Assembly: GCF_030690725.1 (NCBI RefSeq)
Contig: NZ_JAUYGD010000066.1
Coordinates: forward strand, 62,001 to 126,000
Source of the DNA: Pseudomonas sp.
GTDB taxonomy: Bacteria; Pseudomonadota; Gammaproteobacteria; Pseudomonadales; Pseudomonadaceae
DNA: 64,000 nt
Direction: 5' to 3'
How positions within the stretch are numbered: position 1 is the first letter of the stretch; each line of letters starts with the position of its first letter. The notes beneath the pieces are model-generated. The model was not told the DNA's origin and ran no database searches. It saw only the letters and a list, made by a program, of their open reading frames with translations. The translations under genes and the position numbers were made by a program. Positions 54,575 to 63,446 of the stretch are shown one piece after another.

Positions 54575-54891
54575 AGTGCCAGGATGGCTTCGGCCAATAC
54601 CAGGTCAGAAGCGCCTTGCGCCTCAGGCACTTGGCTGCGGATGGTGCCGATGGCGGCTTCCAGCTGGGCGCCACGGATCTGCCCTTGGCTGGCAACGAAG
54701 CTGGCCGCATCGTCACGCGCCGCGAGTACGACTTTCGAATCGCGCACCGAGGTGGTGGTATCCGAGGTGAAATCGAAGGTGCGATCCAACGCACGCACGA
54801 TGATATTGCTGGTCGCCACCAGGGTTTGCGCCTGTGCAGTGGCACTGAACAGAACAACTGCAACTACGGCACTGAGCAAGATAGGGCGCAT
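54571..54891 (-). CDS. DUF2388 periplasmic protein, copy 1
   Basis: 106-residue exported protein: signal peptide to AQA-QT, then the DUF2388 core VVLAARDDAASFVASQG-IRGAQLEAA. The ATG at 54891 has GGAG six nt upstream and begins the signal peptide. Its stop overlaps the DUF4105 start (ATGA), so expression is coupled. Function unknown. Confidence 0.85.
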   Translation of the reverse strand: MRPILLSAVVAVVLFSATAQAQTLVATSNIIVRALDRTFDFTSDTTTSVRDSKVVLAARDDAASFVASQGQIRGAQLEAAIGTIRSQVPEAQGASDLVLAEAILAL

Positions 54892-54995
54892 ATGCATCTC
54901 CAATAATCAGCCATCACATCGGTTGGACTGGCTTAGACGGGCAGTGTGCCACACAGTTCCGCCAGCGCTTCTGGCCAAGCGCTGGCGGAGCGCGC

Positions 54996-55313
54996 TCAAA
55001 GGCTAAGGATGGCAGTCGCCAACTGCATATCATCGCCCTGCAGCGTCGGCACCTGCTGACGAATATGCTGCAGAGCGGCCTCCAGGCGCACCCCACGGAT
55101 GTCGCCCTGGCTGGCAACAAAGGCGGCAGCATCGTCGCGCGCGGCCAGCACGATCTTGTCATCGGTAAAGGACGAGGACACATCGGAGCTCGCTTCCGAG
55201 GTCGCCCCGACCGCCCCGACCACCGCATCGGTGGTGACCACAAAGCTGGTGGCGCTTGCCGTGCCGGCCAGCGCCAGTAATGCCGCAAGGCTCAAGGTCT
55301 TTATCGCATTCAT
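54996..55313 (-). CDS. DUF2388 periplasmic protein, copy 2
   Basis: 105-residue paralogue of the next gene: signal peptide to ASA-TS, and core IVLAARDDAAAFVASQGDIRG nearly identical to that of copy 1. AGGAG lies seven nt before the ATG. The two copies probably arose by tandem duplication and both precede the DUF4105 gene on the same strand. Function unknown. Confidence 0.87.
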   Translation of the reverse strand: MNAIKTLSLAALLALAGTASATSFVVTTDAVVGAVGATSEASSDVSSSFTDDKIVLAARDDAAAFVASQGDIRGVRLEAALQHIRQQVPTLQGDDMQLATAILSL

Positions 55314-55392
55314 ATCCACACTCCTGAAAAGGCCCAACAGACAGGCTGGGTTCAGTGTAGACCCTGACTGTACGGGTTGGTTGCCAGGCGGC

Positions 55393-55599
55393 TCAGCGCC
55401 AGAACGGCTTGGCCAGTTCAGCCTGCCGCTGCGCCTCGGTGATGCCTGCGTCCGCCAACTGGCGGCAATCGAGGCGCGCCAGCTGGCTGCGGGTACGCAC
55501 ATTGCGCTGCCAGCTGCACAGCGCTGCATAGACACGTAACCAGAGTGGGTGATTTACCTGGGTGTTTTGCGAGGGCTGGTGTTTGAGCGTGCGTTCCAT
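55393..55599 (-). CDS. DUF1127 (YjiS-like) protein, copy 1
   Basis: 68-residue basic protein beginning MERTLKHQ and ending QLADAGITEAQRQAELAKPFWR, the DUF1127 pattern. AAGGAA before the ATG at 55599 supports that start. Similar small proteins elsewhere bind RNA or influence phosphate/carbon metabolism, but no role is proven here. Paralogous to the other DUF1127 gene close by. Confidence 0.87.
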   Translation of the reverse strand: MERTLKHQPSQNTQVNHPLWLRVYAALCSWQRNVRTRSQLARLDCRQLADAGITEAQRQAELAKPFWR

Positions 55600-55711
55600 G
55601 GCGCAATTCCTTGTCAAAGACAGAAGAGGGCAGCCTATGGTGCGCGGACGGGAGCAGCAGATGCAGAGACAGCGCACAGGAATTGTTATGGCGCAGTTAG
55701 CTTTTTTAAAG

Positions 55712-55721
55712 AACTGTACTG
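55712..55721 (+). promoter_or_regulatory. AACTGTACTG motif upstream of DUF1127 copy 1
   Basis: AACTGTACTG occurs about 113 bp before the start codon, with an imperfect partner ACTGTTACAG at 55738-55747. The same 10-mer lies upstream of the second DUF1127 gene. Possibly a MocR/GntR-type operator, since DUF1127 genes often neighbour MocR regulators; inferred only. Confidence 0.35.
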
Positions 55722-55781
55722 CTTAACAGCACAGCAGACTGTTACAGCCAAGCCATTGCCTGGGCACTTTTCCCGCCACAT

Positions 55782-55819
55782 AAAAAGAAAGCCCCAGCAC
55801 GCAGGGCGCTGGAGCTTTC
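55782..55819 (-). terminator. Terminator of DUF1127 copy 2
   Basis: On the minus strand GAAAGCTCCAGC pairs with GCTGGGGCTTTC (one mismatch) around a GC-rich loop, followed by TTTTT. It lies about 45 bp past the stop codon of the upstream DUF1127 gene and separates the two paralogues. Confidence 0.8.
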
Positions 55820-55864
55820 AAAAATCCCATAAAGGGAGGAGCAGAAATCGGTGTCTGGCAGCAA

Positions 55865-56080
55865 TTAACGCCAGAAAGGCTTGCTCAGTTCAGCTTGACG
55901 CTGTGCTTCGCTGATACCGGCGTCTGCGAGCAGACGGGAGTCCAGACGAGCAAGCTGGCGGCGGCTAACAACGCGGCGCTGCCATTGCAGAACAGAAGCC
56001 AGCATGCGCAGCGGCAGAGCGCTGGAGCCGGTGGATTGGCTGTGATCGAAAAACAGGTCGGAACTGAGGGTACGTTCCAT
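55865..56080 (-). CDS. DUF1127 (YjiS-like) protein, copy 2
   Basis: 71-residue paralogue: starts MERTLSSDLFFD, contains WQRRVVSRRQLARLDSRLLADAG and ends AELSKPFWR. The ATG at 56080 lies nine nt after GGAAGG; an ATG three codons earlier directly abuts that site and is less likely. It has its own terminator. The 380-bp gap upstream carries two AACTGTAC-type sites and the pnt terminator but no gene I can see. Confidence 0.87.
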   Translation of the reverse strand: MERTLSSDLFFDHSQSTGSSALPLRMLASVLQWQRRVVSRRQLARLDSRLLADAGISEAQRQAELSKPFWR

Positions 56081-56230
56081 GGTGGTCATCCTTCCGCTTG
56101 TGGCGGGTCAGTGGTGTGTTGCGATGGGAGAATTATTGCCGTTGCCCCAGCTTCGCTGTAGCCACAGCTGGATGAAATTGCAGCACAAATAGATAGTTTG
56201 CTTTGTAACTGTTTAGCCTGTTTTGCATCC

Positions 56231-56331
56231 AACTGTACTGGCCATAAGTGCTTTAGCCTAAAAACCATACGAAAGCAGAGAAAAGCCCTACATAGACAAC
56301 TAAAACTCAGTGGATCTATATAGGTACAGTT
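56231..56331. promoter_or_regulatory. Inverted AACTGTAC / GTACAGTT pair upstream of DUF1127 copy 2
   Basis: AACTGTACTG at 56231-56240 and GTACAGTT at 56324-56331 face each other in the AT-richer region upstream of the gene. The first is identical to the site before DUF1127 copy 1. A shared regulator is plausible but not shown. Confidence 0.35.
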
Positions 56332-56411
56332 GCAAATTGCACTTATGTGACAGCTGACCTGTTTTTCAGATTTTCCCTTGGCAAAAACACTTTCCTGATC
56401 GAGCAGACAGA

Positions 56412-56441
56412 AAAAAGCCCGACTCTTCAGCCGGGCTTTTT
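56412..56441 (-). terminator. Terminator of the pnt operon
   Basis: AAAAAGCCCG and CGGGCTTTTT form a perfect 10-bp stem; on the minus strand it ends in five T, about 20 bp past the pntB stop codon. Confidence 0.9.
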
Positions 56442-56461
56442 CTACAACGCAGCGGTGAGGT

Positions 56462-57898
56462 TTAGTCGACCGCTTTAACCATATCTTCGATGACTTTCTT
56501 GGCGTCGCCGAAGACCATCATGGTCTTGTCCAGGTAGAACAGTTCGTTGTCCAGGCCGGCGTAGCCGCTGGCCATCGAGCGCTTGTTGACGATCACGGTC
56601 TTGGCTTTGTAGGCCTCGAGGATCGGCATGCCGGCGATCGGCGACTTCGGATCGTTCTTCGCGGCAGGGTTGACCACGTCGTTGGCACCGAGCACCAGCA
56701 CCACGTCGGCCTGGCCGAACTCGGAGTTGATGTCGTCCATCTCGAACACTTGCTCGTAAGGCACTTCGGCTTCGGCCAGCAGTACGTTCATATGGCCAGG
56801 CATACGACCGGCAACCGGGTGGATCGCGTACTTCACGGTCACGCCACGGTGGGTCAGCTTCTCAGCCAGCTCCATCAGCGCGTGCTGAGCACGGGCTACC
56901 GCCAGGCCGTAACCCGGAACGATGATCACGGTGTCGGCGTTGGTCAGCAGGAAGGCCGCGTCGTCGCTCGAACCGGACTTAACCGGGCGAGCTTCCTTGG
57001 CGCCTGCCGGGCCGGCTTCTTCAGTCGCGCCACCGAAACCACCGAGGATCACGTTGAAGAACGAGCGGTTCATTGCCTTGCACATGATGTACGAGAGGAT
57101 CGCACCGCTCGAACCGACCAGGGAACCGGCGATGATCAGCATCGAGTTGTTCAGCGAGAAGCCGATACCGGCCGCCGCCCAGCCCGAGTAGCTGTTGAGC
57201 ATCGACACCACAACCGGCATATCTGCGCCGCCAATCGGGATGATGATCAGCACGCCGATCACGAAAGCCAGGGCCAGCAGGATGGCGAAGGCAGTGATGT
57301 CGCCGGTGAAGGTGTACACCAGACCCAGACCGAGAATCGCCAGGCCGATGGCCAGGTTGACCCAGTGTTGGCCCTTGAACTGTACCGGTGCGCCCTGGAA
57401 CAGACGGAACTTGTACTTGCCCGAGAGCTTGCCGAAGGCGATCACCGAACCGGAGAAGGTGATGGCACCGATGGCAGCACCGAGGAACAGCTCCAGACGG
57501 TTACCGGCCGGAATCGCATCGCCCAGCGCAGCAACGATACCCAGCGACTGCGGCTCGACCACTGCAGCAATGGCGATAAACACCGCAGCCAGGCCGATCA
57601 TGCTGTGCATGAAAGCGACCAGTTCCGGCATCTTGGTCATTTCCACGCGCTTGGCCATGATCGAACCGGCTGTACCGCCGACCAGCAGGCCAACCAGCAC
57701 ATAACCGATGCCGGCAGTGGCGATTTCAGCACCGAGCTTGTAGATCAGGCCGACGGTGGTGAGCACCGCGATGCCCATACCGATCATGCCGAACAGGTTG
57801 CCGCGGCGCGAAGTGGTCGGGTGCGACAGACCTTTAAGCGCCTGGATAAAGCAGATCGAGGCGACGAGGTAGAGAACAGTGATCAGATTCATGCTCAT
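56462..57898 (-). CDS. pntB: NAD(P) transhydrogenase beta subunit
   Basis: 478-residue subunit of the proton-translocating transhydrogenase that makes NADPH from NADH. About nine helices fill the first ~270 residues; the C-terminal domain III binds NADP(H), with VIIVPGYGLAVARAQH and ANDVVNPAA. It starts on the base where the pntAB stop ends, so translation is coupled. Confidence 0.95.
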   Translation of the reverse strand: MSMNLITVLYLVASICFIQALKGLSHPTTSRRGNLFGMIGMGIAVLTTVGLIYKLGAEIATAGIGYVLVGLLVGGTAGSIMAKRVEMTKMPELVAFMHSMIGLAAVFIAIAAVVEPQSLGIVAALGDAIPAGNRLELFLGAAIGAITFSGSVIAFGKLSGKYKFRLFQGAPVQFKGQHWVNLAIGLAILGLGLVYTFTGDITAFAILLALAFVIGVLIIIPIGGADMPVVVSMLNSYSGWAAAGIGFSLNNSMLIIAGSLVGSSGAILSYIMCKAMNRSFFNVILGGFGGATEEAGPAGAKEARPVKSGSSDDAAFLLTNADTVIIVPGYGLAVARAQHALMELAEKLTHRGVTVKYAIHPVAGRMPGHMNVLLAEAEVPYEQVFEMDDINSEFGQADVVLVLGANDVVNPAAKNDPKSPIAGMPILEAYKAKTVIVNKRSMASGYAGLDNELFYLDKTMMVFGDAKKVIEDMVKAVD

Positions 57899-58215
57899 CA
57901 GTGCTTCTCCACTGCAGCGGCTTTCGGCGCTTTCTTCTTGAACATTTCCAGCATGCGCCGGGTTACCAGGAAACCACCGAACACGTTAACCGCAGCCAGA
58001 GCCACGGCCAGGGTGCCCATGGTCTTGCCCAGCGGGGTCACGGTCAGCGCCGCGGCCAGCATGGCGCCGACGATAACGATTGCGGAAATCGCGTTGGTTA
58101 CCGCCATCAGCGGGGTGTGCAGGGCCGGAGTCACGTTCCACACCACGTGGTAGCCCACGTAAATGGCCAGCACGAAGATGATCAGGTTGTAGATGCCGTC
58201 GGAAATCATATCCAT
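57898..58215 (-). CDS. pntAB: NAD(P) transhydrogenase alpha subunit, membrane part
   Basis: 105-residue subunit with three or four helices corresponding to the C-terminal membrane part of E. coli PntA ([18 protein letters not shown]). Split alpha subunits are normal in Pseudomonas. It lies between pntAA and pntB. Confidence 0.93.
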   Translation of the reverse strand: MDMISDGIYNLIIFVLAIYVGYHVVWNVTPALHTPLMAVTNAISAIVIVGAMLAAALTVTPLGKTMGTLAVALAAVNVFGGFLVTRRMLEMFKKKAPKAAAVEKH

Positions 58216-58229
58216 GAGCGGTGCTCCCC

Positions 58230-59351
58230 TTAGCCGTTAGTGCGCACGACATTGCCGTCACGGCACATCAGGCACGCAGCGACGATGTCGTCTTCAAGGT
58301 TGAGGTGGAACTTGCCTTCGCTGTCGATAACCAGCTTGAGGAAGTCCAGCAGGTTGCGTGCGTACAGCGCCGAAGCATCGGCCGGCACCAGGGCCGCCAG
58401 GTTGCTGTGGCCGACGATGGTCACGCCATGCTGCACCACCACCTGTTCAGCGACGGTCAGCGGGCAGTTGCCGCCTTGCGCTGCAGCGAGGTCGATGATC
58501 ACCGAGCCAGGCTTCATTTCCGCCACGGTGGCGGCATGCAGCAGGGTCGGTGCCTTGCGGCCCGGAATCAGCGCAGTGGTGATGACGATATCAGCCTGCT
58601 TGGCGCGCTCATGCACCGCCTTGGCCTGCCGCTCCATCCACGAAGCTGGCATCGGACGGGCATAGCCGCCCACGCCCTGGGCGCATTCGCGCTCTTCATC
58701 GGTCTCGAACGGTACGTCGACGAACTTGGCGCCGAGCGACTCAATCTGCTCCTTCACCGCCGGACGCACGTCCGAGGCCTCGATCACCGCACCCAGGCGC
58801 TTGGCCGTGGCGATAGCCTGAAGGCCGGCAACACCGGCGCCGAGAATCAGAATGCGCGCGGCCTTAACGGTACCGGCAGCAGTCATCAGCATCGGCATAA
58901 AGCGCGGGTAGTGGTGTGCAGCCAGCAACACGGCCTTGTAGCCAGCGATGTTGGCTTGCGAGCTGAGCACGTCCAGGCTCTGCGCGCGGGAAGTGCGTGG
59001 GGCAGCTTCCAGGGCGAAGGCGGTCACGCCGCGAGCATTGATGCGCGCGATGGTCTCGTTGCTGAACGGGTTGAGCATGCCCACCAATACTGCGCCGGCT
59101 TTCATGTGCGCCAGTTCAGCGTCGGTCGGTGCGACCACTTTCAGCACCAGATCGGCGCCAAAGGCAGCAGCATCGTTACCGATAGCCGCGCCAACCGCTT
59201 CATAGGCGCTGTCCGGAATGCTTGCGCTCACGCCAGCACCGGTCTGTACAGTCACCTGATGGCCTTGGCCGATCAGCTTCTTGATGGTTTCGGGAGTTGC
59301 GGCAACGCGCGTCTCACCAGCATGGGTTTCGAGAGGAACACCGATGTGCAC
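58230..59351 (-). CDS. pntAA: NAD(P) transhydrogenase alpha subunit, NAD-binding part
   Basis: 373-residue soluble domain I, related to alanine dehydrogenase, binding NAD(H). N-terminus [20 protein letters not shown], dinucleotide fold [21 protein letters not shown] and the mobile-loop region [14 protein letters not shown]. The GTG at 59351 is chosen because AGGAG lies upstream and the family N-terminus begins there; a longer ATG frame is rejected. Confidence 0.94.
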   Translation of the reverse strand: MHIGVPLETHAGETRVAATPETIKKLIGQGHQVTVQTGAGVSASIPDSAYEAVGAAIGNDAAAFGADLVLKVVAPTDAELAHMKAGAVLVGMLNPFSNETIARINARGVTAFALEAAPRTSRAQSLDVLSSQANIAGYKAVLLAAHHYPRFMPMLMTAAGTVKAARILILGAGVAGLQAIATAKRLGAVIEASDVRPAVKEQIESLGAKFVDVPFETDEERECAQGVGGYARPMPASWMERQAKAVHERAKQADIVITTALIPGRKAPTLLHAATVAEMKPGSVIIDLAAAQGGNCPLTVAEQVVVQHGVTIVGHSNLAALVPADASALYARNLLDFLKLVIDSEGKFHLNLEDDIVAACLMCRDGNVVRTNG

Positions 59352-59905
59352 TTCAATTCTCCTGCGTGATCTTTTTGGTGAACCGGCGCACTGCGGATGG
59401 CACGCGGGCATTGGGGAGGATCAGCACAAACCCGCTCAGGCTGCAGTTGCACAATGGCGGGGCGCGGCATTTTGCAGGCGATAGCCATAGCCTTCAAGGC
59501 GTTATGAAGTAAAACCTTGTGATAACTACAAGTCACTGCATGACCTTACAGGCAGCTAATTCATGGCAGCCCTTTTGGGGCAAGGCCTGTAGCGCATTAG
59601 GTGGGGTAAAACAGCGCTTATCCATTCCCGAGACAAATACAGCGCCATCAGATCAACGGCGGCGCCAGCTATTACGGGATAAAGTGCCGTTTCATTGGGC
59701 TGCAGCAGCGTTTGTGTGCAAAAAATGCAACACCCAATACCGACCAAGCGCAGAGCAAGTGTAGCCATCCAGATAGCTGACTACGGGGTCAACATAACTC
59801 CGGCGCGCACTCTAGGCGGCCTGTCTCGCGAGGTAAAGTAATTTCCGACAAATTGCCGCCGAAGCTTTGACGGCCTTTTGCGCCAACAACCCGACAGGCT
59901 GTTGT
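59352..59905. other. Gap without a recognised gene between pntAA and gcdR
   Basis: About 550 bp of less GC-rich sequence. It must hold the pnt promoter and leader. Two overlapping short frames (81 codons forward, 70 codons reverse) have no recognisable domain, no good ribosome site and a composition that gives no reason to call them. I see no RNA gene or repeat. Confidence 0.5.
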
Positions 59906-60814
59906 CTATTTCAAGCCATGGGCCAGGGCATAGGCATGCGCCTCGCGCACCAGCCAGTCGCGCAGCAGCAACAATGCCGCCGACTCCAGCTTGCGCTCGG
60001 GGATCATCAGGTAATACGCCTTGTCGGTCGGCAGGCTGAGCGGCGCGGCAATCACCAGGCGACCTTCATCCAGCTCACGGCGAATCAGAAACGGCGGAAT
60101 CAGCGCCACGCCCATTTCGTGCATGGCCGCCTGGGCCAGCATGGAGAACAGTTCATAACGCGGCCCGGCCATATCCCGCGCGGTGTTCAGCCCCTGGGCA
60201 TTGAACCACTGACGCCATGCATAAGGCCGGGTGGTCTGCTGCAGCAGCGGCAGACTGGCGATCTGCTCGGGACTGAGCTGCGCCTGCTCGGCCAGCAAGG
60301 CCGGGCTGCATACCGGCATCGGGTTCTCGCCCATCAGCAGATGGGCCTGGGTACCGGACCAGTCGCCATCACCGAAATACACCGCCGCATCGAACTCGGT
60401 ATCGGCAAACAGAAAGGGCCGCGTGCGGTTGGTCAGGTTGACCGTGATCTCCGGGTGCAGCCGCTGAAAGTCTTTCAGGCGCGGTAGCAACCATTGCGTG
60501 CCGAAGGTCGGCACCACCGCCAGTTCAATGCTCATCGCGCCCTGCTGGCCCATCACCGCCAGGGTGTCGCGCTCCACCGCATCAAGCTGGCCGGCCACTC
60601 GCCGCGCGTAGGATTGCCCGGCCTCCGTCAGCACCACGCCCCGCCGCGAACGGCGGAACAACTCGATATTAAGGAAGGCCTCCAGCGCGGCAATCTGCCG
60701 GCACACCGCGCCCTGGGTCAGGCTCAGCTCCTGCGCCGCCTTGGTAAAACTCTGATGCCGCGCAGCAGACTCGAAAGCGATAAGGGCGGCGGTGCTGGGG
60801 ATCTTGCGGCGCAT
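59906..60814 (-). CDS. gcdR: GcdR, LysR-family regulator of glutarate catabolism
   Basis: 302-residue GcvA-like LysR protein: helix-turn-helix SFTKAAQELSLTQGAVCRQIAALE followed by an effector-binding domain. It is divergent from gcdH with about 200 bp between them, which is the GcdR-gcdH arrangement of P. aeruginosa and P. putida, where GcdR activates gcdHG in response to glutarate. The shared gap should contain its binding site. Confidence 0.87.
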   Translation of the reverse strand: MRRKIPSTAALIAFESAARHQSFTKAAQELSLTQGAVCRQIAALEAFLNIELFRRSRRGVVLTEAGQSYARRVAGQLDAVERDTLAVMGQQGAMSIELAVVPTFGTQWLLPRLKDFQRLHPEITVNLTNRTRPFLFADTEFDAAVYFGDGDWSGTQAHLLMGENPMPVCSPALLAEQAQLSPEQIASLPLLQQTTRPYAWRQWFNAQGLNTARDMAGPRYELFSMLAQAAMHEMGVALIPPFLIRRELDEGRLVIAAPLSLPTDKAYYLMIPERKLESAALLLLRDWLVREAHAYALAHGLK

Positions 60815-61010
60815 CTGTGCGTCACTCTCACTTAGAGCTATTAAATAGACCGATCAAAGCTATCTCGAAGTGAGCAATCCGCACAACTGCGTGCGCAATA
60901 CTCGTTTGCCTGCCTGCCACAAGCCGCCTAGGATCAATCCACTCACCGGCGAGCGCAGCGCGGTTGCGCAGATACCCGCCCTATCACTGTCTGATTTCGA
61001 GGTTTTCGCG

Positions 61011-62189
61011 ATGGCCAAGGCAAGCTTCAACTGGATCGACCCGCTGCTGCTCGACCAGCAACTGACCGAAGAAGAACGCATGGTGCGCGACAGCGCCCAG
61101 CAGTTCGCCGCCGACAAGCTGGCCCCGCGCGTACTCGAAGCCTTCCGCCACGAGCAGACCGACCCGAAAATCTTCCGCGAGATGGGCGACACCGGCCTGC
61201 TCGGCGCCACCATCCCCGCCGAGTACGGCGGCAGCGGCCTGAACTACGTGTGCTACGGCCTGATCGCCCGCGAAGTAGAGCGCATCGATTCGGGCTACCG
61301 CTCGATGATGAGCGTGCAGTCGTCCCTGGTGATGGTGCCAATCTTCGAGTTCGGCAACGAAGCGACCAAGCAGAAGTACCTGCCCAAACTGGCCAGCGGC
61401 GAATACATCGGCTGCTTCGGCCTCACCGAGCCGGATCACGGCTCCGACCCAGGTTCGATGATCACCCGCGCGAAGAAGGTCGACGGCGGCTACCGCCTGA
61501 CCGGCGCGAAGATGTGGATCACCAACAGCCCGATTGCCGATGTGTTTGTGGTCTGGGCCAAGGATGACGCCGGCGAGATTCGCGGCTTTGTCCTGGAAAA
61601 AGGCTGGCAGGGCCTAAGCACCCCGGCGATTCACGGCAAGGTTGGCCTGCGTGCCTCGATCACCGGCGAAATCGTCATGGACAACGTGTTCTGCCCGGAA
61701 GAAAACGCCTTCCCCGACGTGCGCGGCCTGAAAGGCCCGTTCACCTGCCTCAACTCCGCCCGCTACGGCATCAGCTGGGGCGCGCTGGGCGCGGCCGAGT
61801 TCTGCTGGCACACCGCGCGTCAGTACACCCTCGACCGCAAACAGTTCGGCCGCCCGCTGGCGCAAACCCAGCTGATCCAGAAGAAACTCGCCGATATGCA
61901 GACCGAGATCACCATGGCCCTGCAAGGCTGCCTGCGCCTCGGCCGGATGAAGGACGAAGGCACCGCTGCGGTGGAAATCACCTCGATGATGAAACGCAAC
62001 AGCTGCGGCAAGTCCCTGGATATCGCGCGCATGGCCCGCGACATGCTCGGCGGCAACGGCATCAGCGACGAGTACGGCGTGGCCCGCCACCTGGTCAACC
62101 TGGAAGTGGTGAACACCTATGAAGGCACCCACGACGTCCACGCGCTGATCCTCGGCCGCGCACAGACTGGCCTGCAGGCGTTCTTCTAA
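61011..62189 (+). CDS. gcdH: Glutaryl-CoA dehydrogenase
   Basis: 392-residue acyl-CoA dehydrogenase family enzyme converting glutaryl-CoA to crotonyl-CoA and CO2 with FAD, in lysine/glutarate breakdown. Typical pieces: [29 protein letters not shown] split over the substrate domain, [14 protein letters not shown], and the catalytic-base region [10 protein letters not shown]. The ATG at 61011 begins MAKASFNW; an earlier in-frame ATG is unlikely. Confidence 0.95.
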   Translation: MAKASFNWIDPLLLDQQLTEEERMVRDSAQQFAADKLAPRVLEAFRHEQTDPKIFREMGDTGLLGATIPAEYGGSGLNYVCYGLIAREVERIDSGYRSMMSVQSSLVMVPIFEFGNEATKQKYLPKLASGEYIGCFGLTEPDHGSDPGSMITRAKKVDGGYRLTGAKMWITNSPIADVFVVWAKDDAGEIRGFVLEKGWQGLSTPAIHGKVGLRASITGEIVMDNVFCPEENAFPDVRGLKGPFTCLNSARYGISWGALGAAEFCWHTARQYTLDRKQFGRPLAQTQLIQKKLADMQTEITMALQGCLRLGRMKDEGTAAVEITSMMKRNSCGKSLDIARMARDMLGGNGISDEYGVARHLVNLEVVNTYEGTHDVHALILGRAQTGLQAFF

Positions 62190-62216
62190 CACCCACCCTA
62201 CGCAGGAATCTCCGCT

Positions 62217-63440
62217 ATGCCCGGCGCACTGTCGCATCTCCGCGTTCTCGATCTGTCCCGCGTACTCGCAGGGCCCTGGGCCGGGCAGATTCTCGGTGAC
62301 CTCGGTGCCGAGGTGATCAAGGTCGAGCGCCCCGGCAGCGGCGACGATACCCGCCACTGGGGCCCCCCTTATGTGAAGGATGCCGAAGGGAATGACTCGC
62401 GCGAGGCGGCTTATTTCCAGAGCGCCAACCGCAACAAGCAATCGGTGACGCTGGATTTCACCCAGCCCGAAGGCCAGCGCCTGGTGCGTGAGCTGGTACA
62501 GAACTGCGACGTGCTGCTGGAGAACTTCAAGGTCGGCGGCCTGGCGGCTTACGGTCTCGATTACGCCTCACTGAAAGCCATCAACCCACGGCTGATCTAC
62601 TGCTCCATCACAGGTTTCGGGCAAAACGGGCCCTACGCCAAGCGAGCAGGTTATGACTTTATGATCCAGGGGCTCGGCGGGCTGATGAGCCTGACCGGCA
62701 AGCCCGACGGTGAGGAGGGCGCCGGCCCCATAAAGGTCGGCGTCGCCCTCACCGATATTCTCACCGGCCTGTACGCCACGGTCGGCGTGCTGGCGGCACT
62801 CAACCAGCGTGAGCAATCCGGCCTCGGCCAGCATATCGACGTGGCCCTGCTCGACGTGCAGGTAGCCTGCCTGGCCAATCAGGCAATGAACTACCTGAAC
62901 ACTGGCGTCGCGCCCAAGCGCCTGGGCAACGCCCACCCGAATATCGTGCCCTACCAGGATTTCCCCTCGGCCGATGGCAACTTCATTATCGCCGTGGGCA
63001 ACGACGGGCAGTTCCGCAAGCTTTGCGAGGTTGCCGGTCTTACGGCTTTGGCCGATGACCCGCGTTTTTCTTCGAACAAGGCACGCGTCGCCCACCGCGC
63101 AGAGCTGATCCCACTGCTGCGCCAGGCCACGGTATTCAAGACCACCGCCGAATGGGTAACGCTGCTGGAAGCCGCCGGCGTGCCGTGCGGGCCGATCAAC
63201 GACCTGGCCCAGGTCTTCAACGACCCACAGGTCAAAGCCCGCGGCCTGCGTATCGACCTGCCCAATAGCCTGGGCAGCACAACACCCCAGGTCGCCAGCC
63301 CGCTACGCCTGTCCGAGACCCCGGTGGAATACCGCAACGCACCACCACTGCTCGGCGAACACACCGAACAGGTACTGACCCGCCACCTCGGCCTAAGCGT
63401 CGAGCAGATCGCCGCGCTGCGTGAGGCTGGGGTGTTGTAG
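62217..63440 (+). CDS. gcdG: CaiB/BaiF CoA-transferase (glutarate CoA-transferase candidate)
   Basis: 407-residue class III CoA-transferase: VLDLSRVLAGPWAGQ at the N-terminus, QSANRNKQSV, GYDFMIQGLGG and the catalytic aspartate in ALLDVQVACLANQ. It follows gcdH by 27 bp and probably activates glutarate to glutaryl-CoA using a succinyl-CoA-type donor, as for GcdG of P. putida. Confidence 0.92.
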   Translation: MPGALSHLRVLDLSRVLAGPWAGQILGDLGAEVIKVERPGSGDDTRHWGPPYVKDAEGNDSREAAYFQSANRNKQSVTLDFTQPEGQRLVRELVQNCDVLLENFKVGGLAAYGLDYASLKAINPRLIYCSITGFGQNGPYAKRAGYDFMIQGLGGLMSLTGKPDGEEGAGPIKVGVALTDILTGLYATVGVLAALNQREQSGLGQHIDVALLDVQVACLANQAMNYLNTGVAPKRLGNAHPNIVPYQDFPSADGNFIIAVGNDGQFRKLCEVAGLTALADDPRFSSNKARVAHRAELIPLLRQATVFKTTAEWVTLLEAAGVPCGPINDLAQVFNDPQVKARGLRIDLPNSLGSTTPQVASPLRLSETPVEYRNAPPLLGEHTEQVLTRHLGLSVEQIAALREAGVL

Positions 63441-63446
63441 AGCGCG

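Noticed and set aside
56750..58153. 467-codon plus-strand open frame
   Set aside because: Antisense to pntB/pntAB, which are certain; no recognisable domain.
59519..59768. Two short overlapping frames between pntAA and gcdR
   Set aside because: No ribosome site, no domain and mutual overlap on opposite strands.
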